A stretch of 64,000 bases of DNA, from contig JAIBEZ010000028.1 in the NCBI GenBank assembly GCA_019459485.1, positions 1-64,000 of the forward strand, read 5' to 3'. The notes below the pieces were generated by a model. The model ran no database searches and was not told the origin of the DNA. It saw only the letters and a list, made by a program, of their open reading frames with translations. The translations under genes and the position numbers were made by a program. This DNA is from Prolixibacteraceae bacterium (GTDB lineage: Bacteria; Bacteroidota; Bacteroidia; Bacteroidales; Prolixibacteraceae). Shown piece after piece: positions 43,874 to 52,858 of this stretch (within the stretch, counting starts at the first letter, position 1; every line of letters begins with the position of its first letter).

Positions 43874-44725
43874 TTATTTCTCTGCGAATTTGATCAGTTC
43901 AGAATTGAACTTTTTGGTTTCCTCAAGGAATAAACTATGCCCGCTTTTTTCGAAAGCAACCAGTTTTGAATTTTTAATTCCTGCTTGCGCCTGTTCCGCA
44001 AGGTCGAAAGCGCATATTTTGTCTTTTTTGCCATGCATTATCAAAGTCGGAATGGTGATTTTCTCCAGATCTGGTCTCAGGTCTGTATCGCGCAAGGCTA
44101 CCAGGCATTCTGCCGTTGCGTGTGACGAAGCACTCAACCCAATGCCGTTCAGCCAATTGCCAATTCCTTCGTTCAAAGCAGTTTCGGTAGCCGAGAATAT
44201 TTTTGCAAAATCAGCCAGAAGCTTTGGGCGATCCGTGTAATTCTGTTTAATCAGTTCGTCAACTGCTTTTTGAGGAAGGTTATATGGAAAATCTTCGCGT
44301 TGTGTCCAACTCGGAACTGCAGCCGCGGCCAAAACCAATTTAGATACCTGATCTTCATTGTAAGCTGCTACAAATCGGACGGCAATTGCTCCACCCATTG
44401 AAAAGCCAACGAGCATGGCATCTTTGATGTCCAGTTTATCCAAAACCCGCTTGATATCCAATGCATGTACGTCGTAAGTATAAGCGCCGAAAGGTTTGTC
44501 AGATTTGCCAAAACCTCTTAATGTGATGCCGATTACGCGGAAATTTTTATTTACCAGATCGTTGTACTGGTACTCGTACATTTCGTCGCTTAACGGCCAT
44601 CCGTGAATTAGCACAATGGCTTTGCCTTCGCCTGCATCGGTAAGGTGAAGGTTCACATTGGTTTCTACTTTAATAAATTCAGCCCTGGCCTTGCCAGCAT
44701 GTGCTTTTTCTTTGATTTCTTCCAT
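43874..44725 (-). CDS. Alpha/beta hydrolase (chloroperoxidase-like), copy 1
   Basis: 283 residues with the nucleophile elbow GFSMGG, the oxyanion HGWPLS and the catalytic histidine in KSGHSLFLEE. It resembles non-haem chloroperoxidase and arylesterase-type hydrolases. It is the third gene behind promoter site 4, after a baeRF protein and a small helical protein. A second hydrolase of the same class is encoded at 51146. Confidence 0.9.
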   Translation of the reverse strand: MEEIKEKAHAGKARAEFIKVETNVNLHLTDAGEGKAIVLIHGWPLSDEMYEYQYNDLVNKNFRVIGITLRGFGKSDKPFGAYTYDVHALDIKRVLDKLDIKDAMLVGFSMGGAIAVRFVAAYNEDQVSKLVLAAAAVPSWTQREDFPYNLPQKAVDELIKQNYTDRPKLLADFAKIFSATETALNEGIGNWLNGIGLSASSHATAECLVALRDTDLRPDLEKITIPTLIMHGKKDKICAFDLAEQAQAGIKNSKLVAFEKSGHSLFLEETKKFNSELIKFAEK

Positions 44726-44781
44726 TGTTGTATTTATTAAATTATTGATGAAATTTGATCGAACCCAAGCCGATCATGGTT

Positions 44782-45009
44782 TTATTTTGAGCTTTTGGGA
44801 TGTTCCAATTTGTATTTGCTCAACATCGAATTCAGCGATTCATAATAAGCGCTCAAATTCTTCAGCGTTATCTCCACATTTTTTTCTGATGGGATTGTTG
44901 CAGGCATTTCTTCTAAAAAATCGGACAATTCAGGATACTGCTCCTTGATTGTCATTGTAACTTTCAGAATCTTTGAGTTTAAATCCTTTTCAATTTCTTC
45001 GTTTTTCAT
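44782..45009 (-). CDS. Small helical protein of unknown function
   Basis: 75 residues, all helical and charged (MKNEEIEKDLNSKILKVTMTIKEQYPELSDFLEEMP), no signal or metal motif. It lies 12 bp after the baeRF gene and 56 bp before the hydrolase gene, in promoter-site-4 order. I do not recognise a family. Confidence 0.75.
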   Translation of the reverse strand: MKNEEIEKDLNSKILKVTMTIKEQYPELSDFLEEMPATIPSEKNVEITLKNLSAYYESLNSMLSKYKLEHPKSSK

Positions 45010-45021
45010 ACTATCAATTAT

Positions 45022-46179
45022 TTAATATCTGAATATTGCTGCCAGTCCTGTTTCCGAAGGTATTTTTTCAGTTGGCAGAACCATCACCTGACCTCCCATT
45101 TTCGTTACCAATTCTGCCATATCGTCAAGCAGATCATCTACTTTAGGATTTGTTAAATCTTTTTTTTGCGTATTGCCGGTAACCAAATTTGTTATCCGAA
45201 CCGCAATCATCCGATCGGCTTCAATCAAAAGTGTATCAACTCTCCCTTCAACAGCAGCAGTAGCTACTTCCTTAATGTCATCACTGCCTTTCCCATTTGC
45301 CTTTGCTTGCTCAAACCCGGACACAAAACTGTCAAGCTTCAGTAAATACTCTGGTTCCATTATTTCCCAGGCAAGATTTACAAGCTTATCTGTTGAAACA
45401 GACGTCGGGTTGATTGCAATGCTATCGGAAAGCAGCAACGGATTTTTATTTACTTTTTGAAACAGGCTATGGTGCTCGGGTAAAGCAGCAAGAATCAGAG
45501 GCCAACCTGTAGGTTTTGAATATCTTTCATAAATATTATTCGCAACCACACGAAAGAACCGCTCAGCGTCTTTTTCCACTTCGTCTTTTCTACCACCATG
45601 ACCGTGGTGCATGCTCGTACTTTCTCCCCCTGTACCGCCATAAGATGCAATCGTTGAATGCTTGTCGGTCAATTCATCTCCCAGTGCATCTGTCATGGTC
45701 ACGGGAATATCAGACTGTAGTTCTATCTCAACAAGCGAATGGCGGTTACCTTCAAAAAGCCGGATATCATGAAGACTTAAACCCAAAATGTGATAGCGGT
45801 CAGTCGATTGCAGATATTGCCTCAGTGGCTTCGTGTGGAAACTATCGGCCGCCATTGCCAATTCGTCAACTAATACCGGCAATCCCACCACTTTAAACAA
45901 GCCGTCAGCACTAAAAACAGCCAGACCATTAGATGTGTGATTCCATAAACTGTCATCGTTAACCAGGGCTTCCAAGGGTTCAATATGTTTTTTCACTTCA
46001 CCGGCTGAATGTTTTTGTAAAAGTGATTCTTCCAATTGCCTTAAAAGATTTTTAAACCTGATTGGATCCTGAATATTTTCAGGATGACTTCGGTGAGTAG
46101 GCATGTAAAGAGAAAGACATGGTTCCTGATCTATTGTCAGGAGTTCCTGAATGAGTTCTTTGCTGAGTAATTCCATCAT
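45022..46179 (-). CDS. baeRF-family protein, copy 2
   Basis: 385 residues of the archaeo-eukaryotic release factor-like baeRF group: N-terminal EPCLSLYMPTHRSHPENIQDPIRFKNLLRQLE, a central VLVDELAMAADSFHTKPLRQYLQSTDRYHILGLS, a His-rich loop STSMHHGHGGRKDEVEK and a C-terminal Pelota-like domain. The copy at 37132 shares the fold but little sequence. It begins the promoter-site-4 operon with the small protein and hydrolase. Confidence 0.8.
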   Translation of the reverse strand: MMELLSKELIQELLTIDQEPCLSLYMPTHRSHPENIQDPIRFKNLLRQLEESLLQKHSAGEVKKHIEPLEALVNDDSLWNHTSNGLAVFSADGLFKVVGLPVLVDELAMAADSFHTKPLRQYLQSTDRYHILGLSLHDIRLFEGNRHSLVEIELQSDIPVTMTDALGDELTDKHSTIASYGGTGGESTSMHHGHGGRKDEVEKDAERFFRVVANNIYERYSKPTGWPLILAALPEHHSLFQKVNKNPLLLSDSIAINPTSVSTDKLVNLAWEIMEPEYLLKLDSFVSGFEQAKANGKGSDDIKEVATAAVEGRVDTLLIEADRMIAVRITNLVTGNTQKKDLTNPKVDDLLDDMAELVTKMGGQVMVLPTEKIPSETGLAAIFRY

Positions 46180-46207
46180 ATTGTTCTTTTTTTAAATTTC
46201 ATGGGAT

Positions 46208-46276
46208 CTAAGTTAGGAGTATGTGACACTCCAGATGTTACATAATTTATGGAAAAAGTTACATCATTCCCATATT
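46208..46276 (-). promoter_or_regulatory. Regulon promoter site 4 (baeRF copy 2 operon)
   Basis: ATATGGGAATGATGTAA, 16 bp, TGTAA, then TAACTTAG starting 22 bp later, 29 bp before the ATG. Confidence 0.85.
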
Positions 46277-46429
46277 CCTTTCTAAATAGCTTCTGCTTTA
46301 AGTTCAGATAGTTTTACGAGATCCGCCGGTTCATCCCGAAATCAAAGATGCCACTCGGTGGGTTCAAAATCATCATACAATTTTGTGGAAGATCTTCAGC
46401 ATTCCCATTTCTGAACAATTGGGCAGTCA

Positions 46430-46497
46430 AAGTGAGAATCGTGTAAATATTCTTAAAGATTGTGTAAAAACTTCGACAATGAAAAACTTCTACTTTG
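46430..46497 (+). promoter_or_regulatory. Regulon promoter site 5 (small frameshifted gene)
   Basis: GTGAGAATCGTGTAA, 16 bp, TGTAA, then CTACTTTG after 22 bp. It is divergent from site 4, about 220 bp away. Confidence 0.8.
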
Positions 46498-46534
46498 TAT
46501 CGCAGCAAGTCAGCTGCAAATAATTTTTTCTTAA

Positions 46535-46745
46535 ATGGATAAAAATAAAAACGACAATCACATTCAGCAAAACGAAGAATTGTCAAAAGGAAAAGCCTTT
46601 CAGGTAAATAATTCTAAGAGTGTAAAAATTAAAAGATGATCAGGAGTATTTAAGCCTGCAGCAACAAAACTTGATATACGCGCAACGTGCTTTATTGAAA
46701 ATTGACCACAATAAGGTGAAATTTTTGCGCGATGCGCTGGAATAA
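46535..46745 (+). pseudogene. Small stress-island gene with one-base frameshift
   Basis: From ATG (MDKNKNDNHIQQNEELSKGKAFQ) the frame stops at TGA 46637 after KSVKIKR. One base further on, the frame reads DDQEYLSLQQQNLIYAQRALLKIDHNKVKFLRDALE to TAA 46743. Removing one A from the AAAA run at 46631-46634 joins both into a 69-residue helical protein. It is preceded by promoter site 5 and followed by a strong terminator. Frameshift mutation, programmed frameshift and assembly error are all possible. Confidence 0.65.
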
Positions 46746-46764
46746 GGCATATGGCCTAATATAG

Positions 46765-46808
46765 CGGGTTCTGATTCATGGGAATTGATCAGGACCCGTT
46801 TTCATTTT
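46765..46808 (+). terminator. Rho-independent terminator of the small gene
   Basis: CGGGTTCTGAT pairs with ATCAGGACCCG around a 12-base loop and is followed by TTTTCATTTTT, 19 bp after the distal stop. It supports the small gene as a real transcription unit. Confidence 0.8.
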
Positions 46809-46869
46809 TAAAGACTGATTTCGTTCTTTGACTTTGAAAAACGGGGAACCCAATTTAATTTTTTGATCT

Positions 46870-47051
46870 ATGAATCTTATAACAGGTTATCCATGTTGGC
46901 TTGTTAATGCAGGTTATGGTGAATGCTTCAGGTTATGAGATTACCGAATTTATTGAAAAGCGATTTTTCAAAATTATTTCCTGAAATTGAGCTCATTCAC
47001 GAGTTTAGCTGGACCGGGACATTTGGCAGTATCAAGGATGCACTGCCATAA
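46870..47051 (+). pseudogene. Decayed remnant of a FAD-dependent oxidoreductase paralogue
   Basis: Three pieces match the intact protein at 54129-55331 in order: the N-terminus MNLITGYPCWLVNAGYG, the internal VNASGYEITEFIEK, and the C-terminal FSKLFPEIELIHEFSWTGTFGSIKDALP. Everything between them is gone and a stop follows. It is a deeply deleted duplicate of the stress-island oxidoreductase gene, on the opposite strand. Confidence 0.85.
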
Positions 47052-47056
47052 TCAAA

Positions 47057-47230
47057 TTATTTATTTCCCCTCATTTTACTAAAAAGGAAAATTACAAGCC
47101 CAACTACTATTATTGTAATAATAACACCGATCCCCATTCCGGTTTTGAATATTCCACCTATAATTTCACAACCTGATAGGGTTGAAAGGAGCGTAATAAG
47201 TATTGTGGATAAAAATGTTTGTTTTCTCAT
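47057..47230 (-). CDS. Small membrane lipoprotein of unknown function
   Basis: 57 residues from MRKQTFLSTILITLLSTLSGCE, a lipobox, followed by IGGIFKTGMGIGVIITIIVVGLVIFLFSKMRGNK, a glycine-rich hydrophobic segment with a basic end. It is a single-pass lipoprotein of the small stress-membrane-protein kind. There is no regulon-type site directly upstream; it may be read from site 6 through the degenerate fragment. Confidence 0.6.
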   Translation of the reverse strand: MRKQTFLSTILITLLSTLSGCEIIGGIFKTGMGIGVIITIIVVGLVIFLFSKMRGNK

Positions 47231-47426
47231 AATGGAACTTTTAAAATGTAAAAAACGAAAAAAATACCTGCTTTGCTTAACTTTCAATAACAAACATAAA
47301 TTAGGGGGGCAATATCTTAGTGATCAATTGCCCACCCTAATTCCATTGTACCTCAAGTAATGTCATATATCTTGTCGTACATGTTTTGTTTTTTATTTAA
47401 TTTAGCATTACTATTAATGTTAAGAC

Positions 47427-47518
47427 TTAATACCCGTTGTTTTTTACCGCCTGCTCAGCTGCTTCAACATTGATTGATTCCGCGACGGCAGACAATGCTG
47501 CATCGGCTTCTTTTTCAT
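47427..47518 (-). pseudogene. Truncated small-gene remnant behind promoter site 6
   Basis: The ATG at 47518 begins a frame that stops early (MKKKPMQHCLPSRN). Shifted, the same DNA reads EKEADAALSAVAESINVEAAEQAVKNNGY to TAA at 47427, which is far more protein-like. The most likely reading is a small gene broken at its start. The stretch from 47231 to 47725 otherwise holds no supported gene. Confidence 0.45.
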
Positions 47519-47568
47519 GTTGTGATTTTTAAATGTTTAAATTGTAACCATGCATTAATTTGATAATG

Positions 47569-47640
47569 CAAAGTTGTACATAGTGCCAATGGTAATTCTT
47601 ACACAATTTTGAGATTAATTTACATTATTTCCACAATTTC
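47569..47640 (-). promoter_or_regulatory. Regulon promoter site 6
   Basis: TTGTGGAAATAATGTAA, 16 bp, TGTAA, then CAACTTTG after 22 bp. It faces the degenerate fragment at 47427 and, further on, the small lipoprotein at 47057. Confidence 0.8.
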
Positions 47641-47725
47641 CGGGTGTAGAATCGATTCCATTTTGTTCTTGTAAATACCGTCAGGACTCACTCGACTCTG
47701 GGAATAATTGAGGCGCCTATTCATT

Positions 47726-49888
47726 CTAAGCAGGCACCTTACCTGGTTTTTCGCGTTCCCAGAAACGATGCTGCGCGATGGCCTTAATAAATTCGTCCGG
47801 ACTATGGTCAATTAACACTCCGGCTTCAGTGATCTTTTCACCCGCGTTACCTTCACCATGCAGTTTACTTCCAACGGCAGATAGTTCTGTCAGTTTTGCA
47901 CCAGCTCCATTGGCGGCGATGGCTTTACAATGTTTATATGCTTCATTAACAAAGTGAACAGCATCGGGTTCTCCCTGAAGCAAGGCAGCGCTTTTAGTTC
48001 CGTCAGCCACATACACTGCGTCGAATAACACGGAAGCCGATGTCAGGAAACTCTGATCAACTTTGATCTTATTGCCATTTGCATCAGCAATGAATCCCAA
48101 ATGAGGTGCAACAATCTTTGTTTTCGCCCCCGCTGCTTCCAGCGCCAGTTTCATGGTATTCAGCGAGTCGCCGTCAACGCCATCTGCCGCGAGTATGGCT
48201 ATCTGCCTTGTTTTAATGGTATTCTTCACGGTAGCTGCCATGCTCAGTGCTTTCGAAATTTTCAATTCAGGATTTACATCGAAAGGTTGAAAATCAGCAG
48301 GATCTCCATCAGCCGGGATGTTTTGATTCAGATTCTCAGCAGGCTTGGGTACCGGCATACCAAGTCCTTCAGCAACTTTTTCAGCAAGCGTTTTATCAAC
48401 CCGTGTAAGCATACCAACCACGCGTTCGCGGATGGCTGGCGTTTCGAGTTTACCTAATTCGAACCTGAATGCATTGATGATATGATTTTTTTCCGGTACA
48501 CTCTGGCTGTTGAAAAAGAGCGTGGCCTGGCTGAAATGATCAAAGAAACTATGGCTCCGCGCCCGTACTTTTTGTGCATCTATCCGTTCGTGGTAAGAAA
48601 CAAATCCGCCTTCGGCTGCTTTGGCCTGAAATGGACAGCCTCCTCCGGTTGTGTTGGGATGATAGCTCGATTGGCCTGTGTTGATGGTTTGCCGCATGTG
48701 CCCGTCGCGCTGATTATTATGCACGGGCGCTATCGGACGATTGATCGGTATTTCATGAAAGTTGGGACTGCCTAACCTGCTCAATTGCGTATCGGTGTAC
48801 GAAAATAAGCGTCCCTGTAGTAAAGGATCGTTACTGAAATCAATTCCTGAAACAACATGACCCGGATGAAATGCCACCTGCTCCGTTTCGGCAAAGAAAT
48901 TATCGGGATTGCGGTTCAGCGTCATCTTACCAATAATTTGCACCGGGACAATTTCTTCGGGAATAAGCTTTGTAGGGTCAAGCAGATCAAAGTCAAATTT
49001 GAATTCGTCTTTTTCTTCAACAATCTGAACGCCAAAATTCCATTCAGGAAAATTGCCGGATTCAATTGCTTCCCATAAATCCCTGCGGTGAAAATCAGAG
49101 TCCTTTCCCGATAAATTCTGGGCTTCATCCCATGCAAGCGAATGCACTCCCAACACTGGTTTCCAGTGAAATTTTACAAATACTGACTCATTATTTTCAT
49201 TTACAAAACGGAAAGTGTGCACGCCAAAACCTTCCATCATGCGCAAACTTCGCGGAATGGCGCGGTCGCTCATAGCCCACATGATGGTATGCATGCTTTC
49301 AGGAGTTAAGGAAATAAAATCCCAAAATGTATCATGAGCAGAAGCAGCCTGGGGCATTTCGTGATTCGGTTCAGGTTTAACCGCATGAATCAAGTCGGGG
49401 AATTTAACTGCATCCTGGATAAAGAAAACCGGCACATTATTCCCGACCAGGTCAAAGTTTCCTTCTTCGGTATAAAACTTAACCGCGAAGCCCCTTACAT
49501 CACGCGCCAGATCTGAGGAACCACGTGAACCTGCCACTGTACTGAACCGTACAAATACGGGTGTTTTGGTGCCCGGAGTTTGAAGGAATCCGGCTTTCGT
49601 ATATTTTGACAGCGATTCTGTAAGTTCAAAAACACCGTGAGCACCGCTTCCCCTCGCATGTACAATGCGCTCCGGAATTCGTTCATGATCGAAATGCATA
49701 ATTTTCTCACGAAGTTGAAAATCTTCCAAAAGGGTTGGGCCACGCTCTCCGGCTTTCAATGAATTTTGATCATCATTGATGCGCAAACCCTGATTGGTTG
49801 TCATAAATTCGTCTTGCCCGCTTTCTGTGTCTTTAGCAAGATCATCGGTCTTGGCATTTTCATGCACTCCTTTTTTTGTTGGTTCCAT
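47726..49888 (-). CDS. katE: Large-subunit catalase HPII-type (KatE) with C-terminal DJ-1-like domain
   Basis: 720 residues. The catalytic histidine is in [13 protein letters not shown], the asparagine in the [12 protein letters not shown] region, and the proximal tyrosine in [14 protein letters not shown]. The extra C-terminal domain (about 560-715: [28 protein letters not shown]) is the class-I glutamine amidotransferase-like domain of large catalases. It decomposes hydrogen peroxide. It is the first gene behind promoter site 7, a fitting regulon member. Confidence 0.95.
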   Translation of the reverse strand: MEPTKKGVHENAKTDDLAKDTESGQDEFMTTNQGLRINDDQNSLKAGERGPTLLEDFQLREKIMHFDHERIPERIVHARGSGAHGVFELTESLSKYTKAGFLQTPGTKTPVFVRFSTVAGSRGSSDLARDVRGFAVKFYTEEGNFDLVGNNVPVFFIQDAVKFPDLIHAVKPEPNHEMPQAASAHDTFWDFISLTPESMHTIMWAMSDRAIPRSLRMMEGFGVHTFRFVNENNESVFVKFHWKPVLGVHSLAWDEAQNLSGKDSDFHRRDLWEAIESGNFPEWNFGVQIVEEKDEFKFDFDLLDPTKLIPEEIVPVQIIGKMTLNRNPDNFFAETEQVAFHPGHVVSGIDFSNDPLLQGRLFSYTDTQLSRLGSPNFHEIPINRPIAPVHNNQRDGHMRQTINTGQSSYHPNTTGGGCPFQAKAAEGGFVSYHERIDAQKVRARSHSFFDHFSQATLFFNSQSVPEKNHIINAFRFELGKLETPAIRERVVGMLTRVDKTLAEKVAEGLGMPVPKPAENLNQNIPADGDPADFQPFDVNPELKISKALSMAATVKNTIKTRQIAILAADGVDGDSLNTMKLALEAAGAKTKIVAPHLGFIADANGNKIKVDQSFLTSASVLFDAVYVADGTKSAALLQGEPDAVHFVNEAYKHCKAIAANGAGAKLTELSAVGSKLHGEGNAGEKITEAGVLIDHSPDEFIKAIAQHRFWEREKPGKVPA

Positions 49889-49957
49889 ATTTATAATTTT
49901 AAGTGATTGTTATTGCCTTTCGTTTTTATAATGTATTCATTATGAATTTTATGTGGA

Positions 49958-50026
49958 CTAATTTAGGAGATAGACACCCTGCATGTGTTACAGAATTTTC
50001 GAAAAAAATTACATCATTCACACATC
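49958..50026 (-). promoter_or_regulatory. Regulon promoter site 7 (katE)
   Basis: ATGTGTGAATGATGTAA, 16 bp, TGTAA, then TAAATTAG starting 22 bp later, 69 bp before the ATG. It is divergent from site 8, which is about 75 bp away. Confidence 0.9.
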
Positions 50027-50099
50027 TTCCTATTTTGAGTTTTTTGAAAAACTGTTATTTTTTTATCGCGAATCCCTATGTTATTTATACCGTCAGCAA

Positions 50100-50167
50100 A
50101 AGTGAGAATCATGTAAAATTTTCCCGGAATTCTGTAAGGACAATCCAGTTACCGACTCCGATATTTG
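50100..50167 (+). promoter_or_regulatory. Regulon promoter site 8 (lmo0937-type, CsbD, YtxH genes)
   Basis: GTGAGAATCATGTAA, 16 bp, TGTAA, then GATATTTG after 22 bp, 47 bp before the ATG of the small membrane protein gene. Sites 7 and 8 are a back-to-back pair. Confidence 0.85.
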
Positions 50168-50214
50168 TATCTGGAATTAGTATTTAATTATTGAACCTTT
50201 AAAAATTAATGATC

Positions 50215-50370
50215 ATGGGAAATTTACTTTACATCATCGCCGTCATACTGATTATCGGATGGCTTATTGGATTTGTAGGATACGGCACAGGAGGGATCAT
50301 TCACATTTTACTTGTTATTGCTATCATAGCAGTACTGATAAATGTTATACAAGGAAGACGGTCTATTTAA
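50215..50370 (+). CDS. lmo0937-type (DUF5670-like) small membrane protein
   Basis: 51 residues, missing from the ORF track for length: MGNLLYIIAVILIIGWLIGFVGYGTGGIIHILLVIAIIAVLINVIQGRRSI. Two membrane segments with a glycine-rich turn are typical of lmo0937-family proteins found in stress and desiccation clusters. It lies 48 bp past the site-8 box, with csbD- and ytxH-like genes next, all probably one operon. Confidence 0.85.
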   Translation: MGNLLYIIAVILIIGWLIGFVGYGTGGIIHILLVIAIIAVLINVIQGRRSI

Positions 50371-50483
50371 ATCATCTGTTTATGGTGAAAATGGTTTGAT
50401 ATTTTCGTGTAATTGTATAACGAATTTTGGAAGCCCGTGGGCTAAATATGTCGGAAATTTAATCACATTTAAAAATTTAAAAC

Positions 50484-50669
50484 ATGAACACAACAGAAAT
50501 GAAAGGAAACTGGAATGAGCTGAAAGGAAAGCTCAAAAAAAGCTATGCGGAATTAACTGATAATGACCTGTTATATGAAGAAGGCCGTGAAGATGAACTA
50601 TACGGCAGACTGCAACAGAAGCTGGGAAAAACCAAAGAAGAAGTGAAAAAGCTTTTTGAGGATCTCTAG
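50484..50669 (+). CDS. CsbD-family stress protein
   Basis: 61 residues, the usual CsbD length: MNTTEMKGNWNELKGKLKKSYAELTDNDLLYEEGREDELYGRLQQKLGKTKEEVKK. CsbD proteins are small, charged and strongly stress-induced in several phyla, with unclear function. It follows the lmo0937-type gene by 113 bp and is followed by a palindromic terminator-like hairpin. Confidence 0.95.
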   Translation: MNTTEMKGNWNELKGKLKKSYAELTDNDLLYEEGREDELYGRLQQKLGKTKEEVKKLFEDL

Positions 50670-50679
50670 TGATGGGTGT

Positions 50680-50722
50680 TAATGAGCCGTTTAAACCAAA
50701 TTTGGTTAAGCGGCTCATTAAA
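50680..50722 (+). terminator. Palindromic hairpin between csbD and ytxH genes
   Basis: TTAATGAGCCGtTTAAACCA and its near-complement GGTTAAgCGGCTCATTAA form an almost complete 43-base palindrome. There is no long T-run, so it may be a processing or attenuation hairpin. Confidence 0.7.
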
Positions 50723-50759
50723 ATAGAATAAAAATTCGAAACAATTAAAACTAAAAATC

Positions 50760-51050
50760 ATGAGCTCAAAAAAAGTAATCGTCGGAGTTGTTGCCGGAGT
50801 CGTTGCGGGTGTCGCAACCGGTGCATTGTTAGGTTTATTATTTGCCCCGAAAAGAGGTTCTGAAACCCGGGCAAAAATAAAGACGCTGGGAAATGAATAT
50901 GCGAATGTGGTTAAAGATAAATTCAATGAATTTCTTGATGGGATCATTGAAAAGTTTGAAAAGGGGAAGGACGAAGTTTCAGAATTAACCCAAAAGGTTG
51001 AAACTAAAATTGAAGATGAATTTAATGGTGTTCCAGGTCAATTTTCTTAA
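50760..51050 (+). CDS. YtxH-domain protein
   Basis: 96 residues: an N-terminal glycine-rich membrane segment (VIVGVVAGVVAGVATGALLGLLFAPKRGSETR) and a charged helical tail that may form a coiled coil. YtxH proteins are induced by stress and starvation in Gram-positives. It is the third gene of the site-8 run, after the palindromic hairpin. Confidence 0.9.
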   Translation: MSSKKVIVGVVAGVVAGVATGALLGLLFAPKRGSETRAKIKTLGNEYANVVKDKFNEFLDGIIEKFEKGKDEVSELTQKVETKIEDEFNGVPGQFS

Positions 51051-51145
51051 ATATTTAATTGAAGCAAAAGAAGCGGGAGGAAAGTTCCCGCTCAAAAGGA
51101 CAATTAGGTATCACAGGTTGTCTTCCTTTTCAATTTCTTCGTTTG

Positions 51146-51970
51146 TCATTTTAATCTTACTGATGAAACAAATTTTTCGAGGTGGATATTGAATTCATAC
51201 GAATTTTCGATGTTGCTCAAATGACCGGCATTTTCAATCACATTCAGGATTGAACCTTTGATATTTTTGTGCATTTGCCTTGCCGCTACCGGAGGGGTAA
51301 TTTTATCATCTTCTCCAACAAGAATCAGCACCGGCACTTTTATTTCGGCCAGTTTGCTGCAGGTTTCTTTTCGCAAGGTCAAAGCAAGCAATGTGGCCGA
51401 GAGCGATGGCACAGTAGCTTTCATGATCATCTCTTTTACAACTGCAATTTTTTCCTGGTTTGTAACAAACGATATCGGCGCAAAAAGATTTTTAATGCTT
51501 TCATTTGCGAATGGTTCTACCCCATATTTGTCGATCTTCTCAATGGTTACCATCCTTTTTTCGACAGCCTCGGGGGTATCGGCCACACAATTGGTATCGC
51601 ACAGTATCAACGCGCTGAATCGTTTCGGGTAATTTTCAATCGCATTTAAGGCAATGTATCCGCCCATAGACAAGCCACAAAGCATGGCTTTTTCAATTTT
51701 GAGGACATCCATCAGGCCGAGCAGATCGCTTACGAAAAGATCAACAGTAAAATCGGAAGTTCCGGCTTCGGAGTTACCAAATCCGCGGACGTCATATGCG
51801 ATCACCCTGAAATTTTCCGTTAACATTTCCATTTGATCGTTCCACATTGATTTGTTGAATGGAAATCCATGAATCAGAATGATTACAGGTGCGCCGTTTG
51901 GTCCTTCATCGCTGTAGCTTACTGTTTGATTTTTTACCGTTATTTTAAGGTTTGTTCCTTTGTTTCGCAT
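51146..51970 (-). CDS. Alpha/beta hydrolase, copy 2
   Basis: 274 residues with oxyanion HGFPFN, nucleophile elbow CGLSMGG, an acid in VLILVGEDDKITPP and the histidine in ENAGHLSNIE. It resembles 3-oxoadipate enol-lactonase-type hydrolases. It is encoded 75 bp after the flavoprotein-reductase gene on the same strand. Whether it belongs to the site-9 operon depends on read-through from the bacterioferritin genes. Confidence 0.9.
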   Translation of the reverse strand: MRNKGTNLKITVKNQTVSYSDEGPNGAPVIILIHGFPFNKSMWNDQMEMLTENFRVIAYDVRGFGNSEAGTSDFTVDLFVSDLLGLMDVLKIEKAMLCGLSMGGYIALNAIENYPKRFSALILCDTNCVADTPEAVEKRMVTIEKIDKYGVEPFANESIKNLFAPISFVTNQEKIAVVKEMIMKATVPSLSATLLALTLRKETCSKLAEIKVPVLILVGEDDKITPPVAARQMHKNIKGSILNVIENAGHLSNIENSYEFNIHLEKFVSSVRLK

Positions 51971-52045
51971 AGTTGTGTGTTTTTTAATATTTTGTCGGAA
52001 GTCCGAAGTTCGAAGACCGAAGTAATCTTCCGATTTCCGACTCTT

Positions 52046-52717
52046 TTATATTTTTTCTGTTGTGATTGAGTTTTTATCAATACCAAGCATTGTCAGTTGC
52101 TTTTGTATTGCTTCCATCATGGGTGGAGGGCCGCATATATAATACTGCTGGTCGAAACCGGCAATGTTTTCTTTTAAAAATTCTTCGTCTATTTGTCCGT
52201 GGGCAAATTCATCCGTCAGTTCATCAGATAAGATGTTGATGAAATTTTCTCCCAGCAACTCTTTAAATTCCAAAGCAAGTATGATGTCATCTTTTGTTTT
52301 GTTGGCGAAAATCAGCTTGTTTCCACCGGTCTCATTTTTGGATTGAAGGTATCTGAAAATGCAAATATACGGTGTGACTCCTGCACCTCCTGCGATAAAT
52401 ACGCCCTCGCCTTTGTATTCAATTGCGCCAAAAACATCGTGCAGAATCAGTTCATCGTTTTTGCCAAGTTGCAGAAGTTCGTTTGTTACCCCCTTGTGCG
52501 CAGGATAAGTTTTGATGATAAATTCAAGAAAATCGTTTTCTGGCAGCGAAGTGAAAGTGAATGGTCTCTTCTCATCCGTCCAGCCGTCTTTGTTTATTGC
52601 AATTTCGGTAGCCTGTCCGGGGGTGAAGTTGTACATCTGAGGTCTTTCGGTTACAATTTGTAAAACATCGTGGGTAACGTGTTTAATTGATTTGATTTTT
52701 ACGAGATGTTGCTTCAT
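52046..52717 (-). CDS. FAD/NAD(P)-binding flavodoxin- or ferredoxin-reductase-type protein
   Basis: 223 residues: PGQATEIAINKDGW (FAD site with the adjacent RPFTFTSLPE), the NAD(P) site GVFIAGGAGVTPYICIFRYL and the C-terminal YICGPPPMMEAIQKQL. It moves electrons between pyridine nucleotides and a flavin- or Fe-S-protein partner. There is no regulon site in the 141-bp gap before it, but it might be read from site 9 through the UppS-like gene. The gap between it and the hydrolase gene has GGAAGTC/GAAGTTC short repeats. Confidence 0.85.
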   Translation of the reverse strand: MKQHLVKIKSIKHVTHDVLQIVTERPQMYNFTPGQATEIAINKDGWTDEKRPFTFTSLPENDFLEFIIKTYPAHKGVTNELLQLGKNDELILHDVFGAIEYKGEGVFIAGGAGVTPYICIFRYLQSKNETGGNKLIFANKTKDDIILALEFKELLGENFINILSDELTDEFAHGQIDEEFLKENIAGFDQQYYICGPPPMMEAIQKQLTMLGIDKNSITTEKI

Positions 52718-52858
52718 GGTAATCTGTTTTATTTTAAACTTGTGCTGCCGCAGTTTATCAGCAGTGCTTTATTTCAACTTTATAGGGGAAATCAATTTTT
52801 GATATTGCTACTAATGATGGCATTGCTTTAGATTAAAATCATACGTATTCAATTCTTG

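Noticed and set aside
46314-46586. Minus-strand ORF of 90 codons
   Set aside because: It overlaps promoter site 5 and the small plus-strand gene in antisense, and its residues are promoter sequence.
50414-50460. GTGTAATTGTATAACG upstream of the CsbD gene as a further regulon site
   Set aside because: There is no second TGTAA at 21 bp and no -7 box in register; the gene is explained by site 8.
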